From Terriglobia bacterium (GTDB lineage: Bacteria > Acidobacteriota > Terriglobia > Bryobacterales > UBA6623): 64,000 nt of DNA. The stretch is from positions 315,426 to 379,425 of the forward strand of contig VXMF01000002.1 of the NCBI GenBank assembly GCA_009841225.1, written 5' to 3'. Every line of letters starts with the position of its first letter. Within the stretch, counting starts at the first letter, position 1. Under the pieces are notes generated by a model, which was not told where the DNA came from, did no database searches, and saw nothing but the letters and a program-made list of their open reading frames with translations. This document shows, piece after piece, positions 44,993 to 54,382 of the stretch. A program made the translations under genes and the position numbers.

Positions 44993-46192
44993 ATGAAAGG
45001 CATAACTGAAGGCATAACCTCACAGGAAACACGAACCTCGAAACGGCTCACGGCGACGTTTGTCAAGACGGTGACGCGGCCCGGACGTTACGGCGACGGA
45101 CGAGGCAGCCACGGGCTCTCGCTGCTTGTGAAGCCGATGAAGTTCGGAGGGCATTCGAGGACCTGGAGCCAACGGCTTCGAATCAACGGCAAGCCTACCA
45201 GCATCGGTCTAGGATCGTATCCGATCGTCACGCTAGCGGAGGCTCGCGAGGCCGCTCTGGAGAATCGCCGCGCCGTTGCGCGGGGGCATGACCCACGCAA
45301 CTCCATCCCCACGCTCGCAGAGGCGAGCGAGAGGGTGCTGGCGATCCACTCCGCCAATTGGAAGGACAGCGGTCGCTCGGAGAAGATGTGGCGAGCCCGA
45401 ATGCGCGACTATGTACTGCCGCAATTGGGGCGCAAGCGTGTCGACGCGATCACTTCGTCGGACGTGCTGAACGTGCTGCTGCCGCATTGGGCAACGAAGC
45501 GGGAAACGATGCGACGCACCAAGCAGCGGCTCAGCCGGATCTTCCGGTGGTCTATCGCCGAGAACTACCGGACAGACGATCCCGCAGGTGCCACGCTCGA
45601 TGCGGCTCTACCCAGAAACGGAAGGTCGACTCGGCATTTCGCGGCGTTGCCGCACTGCGAGGTAGCGGCCGCGATCGCCACGGTGAGGAGCAGCAAGGCT
45701 TGGCTGGGGACCAAAGCCGCGTTCGAATTCCTGATCTTGACGGCGTGCAGGTCCGGAGAGGTCCGGCTCTCCGAGTGGCGGGAAGTCGACTTAGGTGCCG
45801 GTATCTGGACAATCCCGGCGGATCGAACCAAGACACAGCGTGAGCACAAGGTTCCGTTGGCCCCACGAGCGCTCGCCGTGCTAGCCGAGGCCCGGACACT
45901 CTCGCACGGCGAGGGCCTGATCTTTCCGTCAAAAACCGGAAAGCCGCTGTCGGACGCGACGCTCTCAAAGCTGGTCAGGGAGCAAGGCATTCAAGCGGTC
46001 CCACACGGCTTCCGGTCGTCATTCCGCGATTGGTGCGGAGAGACAGGCCAGCCGCGGGAAGTTGCGGAGGCGTGTTTGGCGCATGCAGTCCAGAGCAAGG
46101 TCGAGGCGGCCTATGCGCGGTCGGACCTGCTCAAACGACGTCGGATCCTTATGCAGGCTTGGGCGGACTATCTTTCCGAAACGGCCCACTAG
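44993..46192 (+). CDS. Tyrosine integrase, P4-type (DUF4102 N-terminus)
   Basis: 399 residues. The N-terminal DUF4102-like arm-binding domain (RLTATFVKTVTRPGRYGDGRG, SQRLRINGKPTSIGLGSYP) is followed by a core-binding domain and a catalytic domain with R253 (TACRSGEVR), H338-x-x-R341 (HGFRSSF), HAVQS and Tyr374 (AAYARSD). Complete and probably active. This family drives integration of genomic islands, usually into tRNA genes. No tRNA is adjacent here and I did not find att repeats. It marks the mobile nature of the right half of the window. Confidence 0.93.
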   Translation: MKGITEGITSQETRTSKRLTATFVKTVTRPGRYGDGRGSHGLSLLVKPMKFGGHSRTWSQRLRINGKPTSIGLGSYPIVTLAEAREAALENRRAVARGHDPRNSIPTLAEASERVLAIHSANWKDSGRSEKMWRARMRDYVLPQLGRKRVDAITSSDVLNVLLPHWATKRETMRRTKQRLSRIFRWSIAENYRTDDPAGATLDAALPRNGRSTRHFAALPHCEVAAAIATVRSSKAWLGTKAAFEFLILTACRSGEVRLSEWREVDLGAGIWTIPADRTKTQREHKVPLAPRALAVLAEARTLSHGEGLIFPSKTGKPLSDATLSKLVREQGIQAVPHGFRSSFRDWCGETGQPREVAEACLAHAVQSKVEAAYARSDLLKRRRILMQAWADYLSETAH

Positions 46193-47645
46193 CAAATACT
46201 ATCTGAGATCAACACTCCGGCCCCTTCAGGAAGGAGGTGCTTCTTTGATCCGCGGTGTCTGTCTCCGCCCCTAAGATTTCGCGGGCCATAGTCGGGATGA
46301 GATCGGCTCGCGGAAAGGCGACTAGAGCGCGGGCGACGACGAAACCATACGTAGGCGAGGAGCGGAAGCGCCCCGCCGCGCTGCTATGTTGATCCATCGG
46401 AAGCCGGTGCACGTGTGCTCTCTTGATTTGCAGACCCAGGTGCCCGGCATTCGCCAATGGCTCAAACAAGCACAACAAGAAGAGTCGACGACATCGACTG
46501 CGACCTGCTTGGGGTACCTAGCGCCCAACACGAGAGGTGCACCATGACGAACAGCTCTGATGCCGCAGGCTTTGTCAAGGACATCGCCAGCGAACTCGTC
46601 CTCGCGTTCGAAACCGCTAGCTTTGGTCCGTCAACCTGTCTGCGAACGTTTCAACAAGGCTGCGGCCCGCGAGACTCGTAGAGGGCGGTGGGCCTACTCG
46701 GTCTCCAGCAGACGACTGAGAATACGATGTGCGTGCCATAGCGAGGGCACATATCGCTGGCTACGGATTTCGGCCGGGCAGTTGCAGCAGCCAGCGCCCA
46801 CGAAGCGTTCAACGACGCGGGTGTCGACTGTCGCAATGCCCGCCACATCGCGACCCGAAACCTTCGTCACTACAGGCGCTCCCCAGTTTGCACGCTGCTG
46901 GAAACCTCCGACATTGACTCCGCATTGCTTCCAAGCTGGCCGGGGTGCCTTGCTTGGCGAACAACGCAGGTTCGAGCTGCTCCGAATCGCTCCAACACCG
47001 CCTTCAGGACCCCCTTCCAAGTACTCATCACATACTGACAGTTCTCGCCTGCGGCTACCTCTTCCCCCTTGTCGCGAGTCCACAAATTTCGGTCATGGAA
47101 TCGGCCGAGCGGATCGCTTGTCCCGAATCAAGTGTCCGCTTACAATCGCCGCATATCCTGTCTTGACAGTCGGCTTATTGGGGGTACAGTTTACAACCAG
47201 TCCCTTTCGCATTTCCCAGCATGTGCCCTGACGCCGTGCAGGACCTTCGGCCCTAAGCCAATCTCGAGTCGCCGCCAACTTCGGCGAAACCATCGTCTCC
47301 TCTTCCGACAGAGGCTTCGCAGCGCCCGCCGACCAGATTCCATGAACTCATTCAAGACGATCGCGCCCCGCGCCCGGTTGCGTTTGGGTTTTCCCGCCAG
47401 AATTCCTTCCTGGCTTCCGGCCACCTGAACCGCGGGCAGTCGTGCACGTGCCGGAAACAACCGCGCACGAAGGCCACTTCCTGGGCTTGGGCTAGATGTG
47501 TTCGGGTCTCCTAGGCAGGTCCTTAGGGTGCAGCATGTAGCGTAAGCCGCGCCCAAGGAGACTGCGCCGCAGCACAAGCTCCGATTCCGTGTGCCGACCG
47601 CGAATCCAACTCACGTTTAACTGGCGCTGTGCCCGCGAGAGAATG
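46193..47645. other. 1.45-kb stretch without convincing intact gene
   Basis: It contains a short plus-strand ORF remnant (46543-46681, listed separately). On the minus strand, 47085 to 46694 holds two overlapping frames with protein-like composition (YVMSTWKGVLKAVLERFG, then GAPVVTKVSGRDVAGIATV) that could be one decayed gene with a frameshift. I cannot name it. The rest shows no coding signal. Confidence 0.5.
46543..46681 (+). pseudogene. N-terminal fragment, possibly of a DUF6602-type protein
   Basis: From the ATG at 46543 the sequence DAAGFVKDIASELVLAFETA resembles the start of nuclease-like DUF6602 proteins as I remember them. It loses similarity after about 30 codons and ends at 46681. 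No remainder of the domain is seen downstream. Weak call. Confidence 0.3.
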
Positions 47646-48212
47646 TCAGCCATCTTCCGTCTTTCCGGTCGCGTCGGCGACGATTGTCCTTAGAACCTCG
47701 CGCAACTCGACGCCGGTCATACCGGGCCGAAGACACACCGCGCCGAAACGGAAGCCGCGACGGAACTCTGGGTGGAATGGCCGACCCGGCATCGCCGTAT
47801 CGCGGTACCCCGGTCCCCCGTCCAACTGCGGCAAATGCGGCGCGAGCAGATATGCCACAGTCACGATGCCCGCAATGGTGCCGGTCTCGACCTTACGTAC
47901 CAAAGCAGCGTAATAGGTGTCGATCGAGTTCAGGGCGTCCGCCAGCCCGTCTTCGATCCTGTAGTTTGCGTCGAGAACGATCAGGCACCCAGAACCGTCT
48001 TCAGCTGTTCGAATTCGCGTCCGCCTGTCCCCGCGAACCAGAAATGAAACCTCTGGGCGACATTCATGGCTGTCCAAGTATCTCTGCACTACGTGCCTAG
48101 TCACCCAATCTACCGACAACTCAATGGCCACAGCCATCCCAGGGGCTCGTCTGCACCCTTCCTCCGCGGGGACAACGGAGGTCCGTACGGGCTCGCGGGA
48201 TCGTGTCGCCAT
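47646..48212 (-). CDS. Hypothetical protein of the accessory region
   Basis: About 188 residues from an ATG at 48212; an ATG at 48137 is also possible. The sequence looks genuinely coding (CLIVLDANYRIEDGLADALNSI, TGTIAGIVTVAYLLAPHLPQ), with mixed helices and a hydrophobic segment near the middle, and a C-terminal helix (GVELREVLRTIVADATG). I do not recognise a family. It is not preceded by a clear ribosome site. Confidence 0.45.
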   Translation of the reverse strand: MATRSREPVRTSVVPAEEGCRRAPGMAVAIELSVDWVTRHVVQRYLDSHECRPEVSFLVRGDRRTRIRTAEDGSGCLIVLDANYRIEDGLADALNSIDTYYAALVRKVETGTIAGIVTVAYLLAPHLPQLDGGPGYRDTAMPGRPFHPEFRRGFRFGAVCLRPGMTGVELREVLRTIVADATGKTEDG

Positions 48213-48584
48213 GGCTTCGCCCGCCGATATGAATATCCCACCAATCATATGCCAAACTCGCGTAGCGCGCATGTCCTGGATCGAGCGCTCCGCCCTTGTC
48301 CAGTTTGGAATTGTCGAAGCCACTGCGCCGCGCTCCTCGTTCACAAAGCCCGACACTACAGGCAGGAAATGCTGCCGCGAACGCTCGCATTCCGGACCAA
48401 CGGCCTATGTGCGACGGCGCGATACTGAGGAGAGTCCTGAAGCGACGCGGTCATGATAAGCTGGCAGGGCGCGATGCGGGCTGCGCATGCGGTGCCTGAG
48501 CTCGCGGGTCCTCCGGACTCCGGAGGTTGGCTCCTGAATTACGAGTCGCCTAGACAGCAGATACAAGGGGAATAGGACTGACAC
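48213..48584. other. Intergenic stretch upstream of the DUF262 gene
   Basis: No gene seen. It holds the palindrome at 48510-48526 and a purine-rich ribosome site (aaggggaatagga) just before 48585. Confidence 0.5.
48510..48526. promoter_or_regulatory. 17-bp perfect palindrome, candidate operator
   Basis: CCTCCGGA-C-TCCGGAGG, symmetric about 48518 and 59 bp before the DUF262 start. The one-base centre makes a hairpin terminator unlikely, so a dimeric repressor site is more plausible. No regulator gene is adjacent. Confidence 0.4.
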
Positions 48585-50495
48585 ATGGCGCAGGATCTGG
48601 AAGTAACCTCCACGAACGTCAGCGACTTGCTCGATAAACTCCGTAAGCGCGAATGGATGATTCCCGCCTTCCAGAGGGACTTTGTTTGGACGGTCGGCAA
48701 CATCTCGGACCTCGTCTGTTCGATCCTCGAACGCCGCCCGATCGGGATGGTGACCCTCTGGCAACAGTCCGACGAGTCCGGCCTGCCTCTAGTGCCGATC
48801 TCAGTCGCGGACCGCAACGGGCCGGCCGAACTGCCCGGAGCCGCGAATCCTCCGGCCACCAAGTTCGCCGTACTGGACGGCCGACAGAGATGCACGGCGA
48901 TCGCAATTGCTTTCGGAGGGCTTCGGCCCTCTGACGGCAGGCTCAGATTCGGGGGTAGGTTCTTTCTCAACGTCGCCGAGGATGAGCCTGCGAAACGCAT
49001 TGAGTACATCAGGGAAGCCGATGTCGAGCGCCGCGGACTGAACTCAGACTCGGGTGCCATCGGCCAGGGGTTGTTTCCCCTGTCGAGTTCGACGCCCGGT
49101 GAACTCCTGATGAAGCAGTGGTACCGCTATAGCCAAGCGATCCAGGTAGCGGCCAACTACCCTGACTCGAAGCTTCCTACTGACGCTGAACTCCGCCGCC
49201 GGAATGACATACTGGCGAGTTCTTTCGACGGAGTACTGAGGACAAAGCTAGCCGTCAACATCGTTCCCTCGGCCTATTCCTTGGCGCAGATCTGTGAGAT
49301 CTTCGAGGTCCTCAACACGACTGGAACAAGGGTTTCGACGGTCGACCTCATACACTCATGGCTCTATTCGGACACATCGGATGAAACGACTCCGATTCTT
49401 CTGCGCGACTGGATCGACAAACTTGGAGACAAGACCGGTGCTGTCGGCTGGTCCTCTTCGACGGACAGACCAGAGCTGATTGCACAGATGGTCACCGCGG
49501 CGTACGTTTCTCTGGAGTCCAGACCAGACCCAAGGCGAGTCGGACGCACGCAACAGGTCCGAGTGACATCTGTGAAGTCCGCAGATCTCCTGTCCACGCC
49601 GACTCTTCACTGGAAGAACGTGATCGCCGACGAGCAGGAATTGGTGGACTTTCTGGGTGGGTTTCAGCAATGCGTCGCCGGGGGAGCCTTCGGATGGCAG
49701 GCATGTCCCTATCCGGTCACGGCATCGATCTACGTCGGCCTCCGGTGGCACCACCGGTTTGACGTCGAGGCAACCCATCCCTGGGAGATCGCTGACCTCG
49801 ACGCCTTGTTCCGTGGGTTCTTCTGGCGCAACGCTCTCAGCGGACGGTACGACCAGGGTTTCCTTACGCAACTCGGTACGGATATCGGCGAACTCAAGCA
49901 GATCCTGAATGACCGGCCGTCGTTCGCAAGTTTCGACGAATGGGCGACTGAAGCCAACGGAAGACTTGACGAGTACATGAACAAGCCTGTCCCCAATTCC
50001 AAAGAGTTGCGCGAAATGTGTAGCGACCGACAGACTGGGGCTCTTCAGAAGGCGCTGCTCCTGTCGATCGTCGCAAAGGCGAACAAGGATCTTCTGAAGC
50101 CTGACCTCGATATTAGCTTTCCCGCTCGCACCGACATTCAACTGCACCACATTTACCCCCAGGGTTGGTGCCGTAACAACCGCACTGGCAAGCTGCGCGA
50201 GTGGCTCGACCCCGACGTTTCGTCGAACGATTGGGTCGGGTCCGCTGCCAATCTCATGCCCCTGAGTAGAGAATCCAACCTCAAGTGGCGGGCCGCTAAT
50301 CCGGGCGCAGTGCTCTACCAAGAGGACATCGACTACAGTTCGCACGGAGACCGCTTCAGGGACGTGTTCGTAAGTGAAGAGGCATTTGTCTGCCTGTCCA
50401 AAGGGGCCGAGGGTATCCCCCGATTCTGGCAAGCCCGGGCGGATACGCTGGCAAGCCATCTCGAGAACCGTCTCAACGTAGGAAACACGCTGTAG
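48585..50495 (+). CDS. GmrSD-like protein: DUF262 with C-terminal HNH (DUF1524-like)
   Basis: 636 residues. The N-terminal DUF262 domain has IPAFQRDFVW, ILERRPIGMVTLW and the nucleotide-binding motif DGRQRCTA (the DGQQR motif). The C-terminal HNH nuclease region has LHHIYPQGW followed about 30 residues on by SAANLMPLSRESN. This single-chain GmrS-GmrD arrangement is typical of type IV restriction of modified (for example glucosylated) phage DNA. The downstream AlbA-domain gene starts 7 nt after the stop. It lies in the island between an integrase and other nuclease-like genes, consistent with phage defence. Confidence 0.85.
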   Translation: MAQDLEVTSTNVSDLLDKLRKREWMIPAFQRDFVWTVGNISDLVCSILERRPIGMVTLWQQSDESGLPLVPISVADRNGPAELPGAANPPATKFAVLDGRQRCTAIAIAFGGLRPSDGRLRFGGRFFLNVAEDEPAKRIEYIREADVERRGLNSDSGAIGQGLFPLSSSTPGELLMKQWYRYSQAIQVAANYPDSKLPTDAELRRRNDILASSFDGVLRTKLAVNIVPSAYSLAQICEIFEVLNTTGTRVSTVDLIHSWLYSDTSDETTPILLRDWIDKLGDKTGAVGWSSSTDRPELIAQMVTAAYVSLESRPDPRRVGRTQQVRVTSVKSADLLSTPTLHWKNVIADEQELVDFLGGFQQCVAGGAFGWQACPYPVTASIYVGLRWHHRFDVEATHPWEIADLDALFRGFFWRNALSGRYDQGFLTQLGTDIGELKQILNDRPSFASFDEWATEANGRLDEYMNKPVPNSKELREMCSDRQTGALQKALLLSIVAKANKDLLKPDLDISFPARTDIQLHHIYPQGWCRNNRTGKLREWLDPDVSSNDWVGSAANLMPLSRESNLKWRAANPGAVLYQEDIDYSSHGDRFRDVFVSEEAFVCLSKGAEGIPRFWQARADTLASHLENRLNVGNTL

Positions 50496-50502
50496 CGTAG
50501 AC

Positions 50503-51306
50503 ATGCGCGCCGTGACTCCGTCAGCGGCTTTTCCCGCACTGCTCATGGCGCTCGGCCAGAAGCCGCAGGAGATAACCCGTGACCAACTCTTCGATGTGCT
50601 CGGCCTGGACGACAGCGACTACGTTCTGGCCAAGCTCGCCACTGCCGAACAAGCCCTTCGCGAATGCCGAATCGAGGTCCAGCCAGGGCTTCAGGACGAA
50701 CCACCGGACGGGGTGTTTCTCCTCCGGCAGAAGGACGCGGCCAGACCCACGGAGACCTCTGTGCTGGGCCGGCTTGCTAGTCCCGAGTCCGCAGCGCAGG
50801 AGTTCAAGTCCACCTACTGGTGTGATTTCCGTCGCCTGTCGCATCAACCTGGAGCGGCGATAGCCGAGTTAAGGTCGGAGGCCGTCAAGCACTCGGCGCT
50901 GAAGTCAATTGCGGGCTTTCTGACCACAGGTGGGGGGACACTCTTTATCGGCGTCAGCGACGCGGGAGAAGTCTTGGGCATTCGGCCTGACCTCCGAATC
51001 CTTTCGCAAGGTCACCAAAGCGTTGATCAGTTGATTAACAACATCAGGACCGATGTCGCGCAAAAGTTCCGCGACGGTGACACGGTAAACGACTACCTGA
51101 CCATCGAGCCAGTAGATGTCGGAGACGAACAGATCCTGCAACTGGACCTAGCGTCGCGTGGTTCGCTGTCGTTCCTTGCGTCCCCAGATAGCGACCACCG
51201 ATTGTTTCGAAGACAAGGCAATCGCACGACAGAGGTAAAGGTTCACGGGGTTCTGGAATTCGAAGCGTGGCGTAGGAAACACATCCTCACAGACGCACAC
51301 ACTTGA
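50503..51306 (+). CDS. AlbA_2/Schlafen-type domain protein, partner of the DUF262 gene
   Basis: 267 residues. The N-terminal 90 residues form a novel helical part (ITRDQLFDVLGLDDSDYVLAK). From about residue 95 there is an AlbA_2/Schlafen-like domain: AAQEFKSTYWCDF, ALKSIAGFLTTGGGTLFIGV then SDAGEVLGI, and a C-terminal FRRQGNRTTEV. Such domains bind or cut nucleic acid and occur in several defence systems. Direct cotranscription with the GmrSD-like gene suggests a two-gene module. Confidence 0.8.
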   Translation: MRAVTPSAAFPALLMALGQKPQEITRDQLFDVLGLDDSDYVLAKLATAEQALRECRIEVQPGLQDEPPDGVFLLRQKDAARPTETSVLGRLASPESAAQEFKSTYWCDFRRLSHQPGAAIAELRSEAVKHSALKSIAGFLTTGGGTLFIGVSDAGEVLGIRPDLRILSQGHQSVDQLINNIRTDVAQKFRDGDTVNDYLTIEPVDVGDEQILQLDLASRGSLSFLASPDSDHRLFRRQGNRTTEVKVHGVLEFEAWRRKHILTDAHT

Positions 51307-51869
51307 AGTGCCGCTGAACCATCCCGGCTGAGCAAGCGACGGCGGGCCGAGTGCTCTGCCAATTCCTGTTGAGCGACTTCTGGAAGCGCCTAGACCTGGA
51401 ACGCCCGACGGTTCACTTGGTCGCGCGGATTCGCTCGTAGGCCGCGAAGCGAGCGTTGCGGATACCCACACGATCGCAGCCGTCGGGCGCAGCAAGTGGC
51501 GATTCCCAGGATCGCCGTCCACTCTTGATGAGCCGCTTCTATTGGTGCCTTGATCGTCGCCTTCGACGGTGCAGGGATCGAAATTGTCGCCGACATCCGG
51601 AGCCATCGGCTCTTCCGGAGCGCCCCTGAGGCGAACGTTCGCATGCCGTCATCCACTGGATGAGCGGGCACCCTGCCGTGGTCGCCGTCATTCGCAGGCT
51701 GGCCGGCCTACTCGACACCCTCCTGCGCGAAGACCGTTTCTGGCGGACGGAACGGCCCGCGCGGATAGTTGAGACGGCAGAGTGAGACCGCCCCCCATTC
51801 GCTTCCGTCTTCGATCAAGGAGGTCATGCGGAATCGATGCCGGTCCGGCATTTCGGTTGTACGGGTTGG
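51307..51869. other. Intergenic stretch with a possible transposase relic
   Basis: No intact gene. On the plus strand about 51660-51785 reads HPAVVAVIRRLAGLLDTLLR then EDRFWRTERP and ends at a stop. It is weakly like the C-terminus of an IS110-type transposase. Uncertain. Confidence 0.35.
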
Positions 51870-53027
51870 CTACGACGACCCGCCCGCCCGCTCCAAGCGA
51901 ACATCGCGCGTGTGATGCGCACGCAACGTGCGCTCGCCGTCGGGGTCGCGGTAGATGACGAGAGACTGCTGGCATGACTCGTCCGAGGCAGCCTCAAACG
52001 CGTCAACCCACTGTGCGACGCGCGCCTGGACCGAATTGAAGTCCTTGCCAATAGCCCGCACGGATCGCATACTTCTGGCCAGTTCCCCTCCGAAGGGGCG
52101 GCGCCAGCGGCGAGACCACCTTTTCTTGGCCAAGTCTTCCTTCAGCGCCCTGCGGTAGTCTCCGATCCTGTTGTCATCAAGCACCTGACGGAAGTCTTTG
52201 CCATACCGTTCGATCTTCTTTCGGAGCTGTGACTGGCGGACTTCGACGACATCAGGATCGTTCTGAAGCGCCAAGTACAACTGGAGCATGTCGGTCCGAA
52301 GATCGTAAAGACTTGCTAGGAAGAACCGATTGAGGCTCGACACCACCAATCTAGCGTCGTCCTCCGAACGAACGTCCCCTGCCGTCATGAGTCCGTATTT
52401 GGAACGCAGCCGACTCACGCGGTCCTCGACTCTTGCCAGCCTACCCGGCACGTCACTGGCGAATCGTCGACAGTGCTCGAATTCGGATCGGATCTCGTCG
52501 ATTTGTTCCGAAGCAGTCTCGAACCGCGCGTAGTCTTCGGCGTCTAGGAGTCGACGTACGTGTTCAACAACCTCGACTAGTCGTCCGAGCGTCCTCTGTG
52601 CCTGATCGAGGCGGGCGCATATCGTCACTGAAGAGACGGTCGCAAAGAGCATAATGGGCGCCACGACCGTTGTCATGGCACTGCTAGCGGCAACGAACGG
52701 TGCGTGCGCAACGATCCCGTTCGGACCCACAACGGCCGAACCGACCCCCGTACCAATGGTCATTAGCGTTCCAGGATTGGCTGTTGCCAGAAACACGTTG
52801 CCGGCAAGCAGGGACGACGCAGCCGCGCTTCCTACGCCGAGGATTGGTAGCAGCCAAGCGCTGTCCAAGTCTCCGCCGGACTGGAACGGGCGGTCCGAGG
52901 ACCACGTTGCTCGTAATAGGTCGCTGGGACCCTGTCCGAGGTCGACCAAGGCTATCGAGCGCCCCTCGTGAGTCAGGATCTGTCCAACTGGGTCTCGCGG
53001 AACGTCTTGTCGAGAATCCTTCTTCAT
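51870..53027 (-). CDS. Membrane/coiled-coil protein of unknown function
   Basis: 385 residues. A soluble N-terminus of about 55 residues is followed by Gly/Ala/Ser-rich hydrophobic segments (about 60-85 and 108-135: WLLPILGVGSAAASSLLAG, ASSAMTTVVAPIMLFATVSS). A long helical, charged region with heptad character (about 138-330: QAQRTLGRLVEVVEHVRRLL, SEFEHCRRFASDVPGRLARV) comes next. The C-terminus is basic. I do not recognise the family. A hairpin membrane segment plus coiled coil is a layout seen in membrane-acting abortive-infection effectors, and the neighbours are defence-like, but this role is only inferred. Confidence 0.7.
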   Translation of the reverse strand: MKKDSRQDVPRDPVGQILTHEGRSIALVDLGQGPSDLLRATWSSDRPFQSGGDLDSAWLLPILGVGSAAASSLLAGNVFLATANPGTLMTIGTGVGSAVVGPNGIVAHAPFVAASSAMTTVVAPIMLFATVSSVTICARLDQAQRTLGRLVEVVEHVRRLLDAEDYARFETASEQIDEIRSEFEHCRRFASDVPGRLARVEDRVSRLRSKYGLMTAGDVRSEDDARLVVSSLNRFFLASLYDLRTDMLQLYLALQNDPDVVEVRQSQLRKKIERYGKDFRQVLDDNRIGDYRRALKEDLAKKRWSRRWRRPFGGELARSMRSVRAIGKDFNSVQARVAQWVDAFEAASDESCQQSLVIYRDPDGERTLRAHHTRDVRLERAGGSS

Positions 53028-53338
53028 GGATCCGTCTGTCCTTCAGCAACAAACTCTCAAGCGAAATCGAAGGGGCTTATCCAAGGAACTAGCCCAAACG
53101 GGAGAATCCCGCAGTTACTCCTCCGAGACTATACGCGATTTCAGAGCCCGTTTCGGCAGAAGCGTTGGCTTCAGCGGCGAGAATAGCCCATTTGGATCTC
53201 TCATGCCGTGGCGCCATTCTCGGTGTTGCGCACAAGGGGTCAACCTCCCGGGAGCGTTGTGCCCCCTTCTCCGTTAGGTGGCATTGTGTTCTCCTTTTCG
53301 CTTAGCAGATCCTTCTCGCTTCCCCCTTCGTTTAGGAT
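53028..53338. other. Intergenic stretch between two minus-strand genes
   Basis: No gene seen. It contains the inverted repeat at 53234-53268. Confidence 0.5.
53234..53268 (-). terminator. Imperfect inverted repeat, terminator-like
   Basis: Arms aagggg-t-caac and gttg-tg-cccctt around a TCCCGGGA centre, about 70 nt after the stop of the upstream minus-strand gene. There is no long T-run, so it may be a bidirectional hairpin or a processing site. Confidence 0.4.
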
Positions 53339-53962
53339 TCACTTTCCAGTGGTCTGGACCGCGAGGTAACGGAGCCGTTGGTAGCTCCCCTCACCTAGGT
53401 CCGCATAGTCGTGCCAGTGGAGGACATAAGAGCCGTTGAGGCGGATTGGCTCCTCCCGGCCCTTGGTCGTTCCGGCAGCGGCCCGTTCGGACCAAGTCAT
53501 CTCTCCCGTTATGGTGCGCCCCTCATGTAGGCGAAAAGCTGCGTCAACGGTATTAGGGCTCAATGGAGGATTCCAATAGGTAGGGTCATTTGTCAGTAGG
53601 ATCGCGAACCCGGCCAGGACGTTCGGCAGAGTGCGCAGCTGTTCCAGCCGTTGGATGTCTTTCAAGAAGTCGTACCGCCGGATGTCTTGCGCTCCCTGAT
53701 TGCGGAGTGCGAAGGACTCACCTTCGCGGAAAAAGTTGAGCTTTCGAGAAAGATATTTCAACTCGAACGCTGTGCCGATTCCGGGCAGCCAGATGTCTAG
53801 GTATATGGGTTTGGATGGAAAGGGCTTGAACTCCAAGCGACACCCGCCATCTGGGATTCTTTCGTGAATGCACCACGCAAGAGCGTGCTGGAAATCAGCC
53901 TCAGAGTGAAACACTGGTCGGTCCTGGGCCAGAGTGTCCATTAGGCTCGTGACATTGAACAT
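53339..53962 (-). CDS. Predicted PD-(D/E)XK nuclease-like protein, unknown family
   Basis: 207 residues. SEADFQHALAW near the N-terminus is a typical alpha-helical Glu, and LDIWLPGIG followed by FELKYLSRK gives the D...(E)xK core of restriction-like nucleases (about residues 55-72). It continues with NQGAQDIRRYDFLKDIQRLE and GFAILLTNDPTYW. No DNA-binding domain is visible. Its size and motif spacing fit a small nuclease of the restriction-endonuclease fold. It stands alone between the membrane/coiled-coil gene and a decayed sulfatase. Function in defence is inferred. Confidence 0.65.
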   Translation of the reverse strand: MFNVTSLMDTLAQDRPVFHSEADFQHALAWCIHERIPDGGCRLEFKPFPSKPIYLDIWLPGIGTAFELKYLSRKLNFFREGESFALRNQGAQDIRRYDFLKDIQRLEQLRTLPNVLAGFAILLTNDPTYWNPPLSPNTVDAAFRLHEGRTITGEMTWSERAAAGTTKGREEPIRLNGSYVLHWHDYADLGEGSYQRLRYLAVQTTGK

Positions 53963-54013
53963 TTCGATAGGCCGACTTTACCGTTTTCTGCGGCAAATCG
54001 AGGGGCCTCTCCC

Positions 54014-54208
54014 CCGTTCACTCCCGAGCAGCATGTCCGGGGCAGTCGGAACTACGCAGCGATGATCAAGAACATCCACAGCTGGCCAGAAGTGTTCGCG
54101 GACAAGACTAAGGGCCACGGCAAGTACTAGAACACGGCGATAGTATATTTCAGCGACTACGGCGAGACTATCGGAGATCACAGCCTAGGGCGGATCCTAG
54201 GTGACTGA
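54014..54208 (+). pseudogene. Sulfatase fragment
   Basis: The frame reads PFTPEQHV..., NYAAMIKNIHSWPEVF, then stop TAG at 54128-54130, then NTAIVYFSDYGETIGDHSLG. This matches the central sulfatase segment (YaAMI..iD ... NTlvvftSDHGE.lGDHG). Both ends are missing, and the stop and a D/Y substitution show decay. It does not derive obviously from the two intact sulfatases at 9-12 kb. Confidence 0.55.
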
Positions 54209-54382
54209 CTTCGTACTACCGGAATCGAACCCCGAACATCAGCCGGACCTCCGCCGTAGCGAGATCGCGGGCAAACACCCAGACAATCGCGGCCAAGCGC
54301 GAAACCGCTAGCAACTGAATGCCAGTCCAATCAGACGCATGCGTGCGGCACCCTGCGGCCGAGCGGGAGCGAGTCCGTTGGG
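54209..54382. other. Short non-coding stretch after the sulfatase relic
   Basis: Nothing recognisable. A tRNA-like T-loop string (aatcgaacc) at about 54221 does not fold into a tRNA. Confidence 0.4.

Noticed and set aside
46694..47085. Minus-strand frames with protein-like sequence
   Set aside because: They need at least one frameshift, match no family I know, and lack start or ribosome signals; kept only as a note in the non-coding entry.
54128..54130. In-frame TAG in the sulfatase fragment as possible recoding (pyrrolysine-like)
   Set aside because: The gene lacks both ends and key residues, so simple decay explains it.
54205..54250. tRNA-like string near 'accggaatcgaacc', possible island att site
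   Set aside because: The stem next to the T-loop does not pair and no other arms are present.
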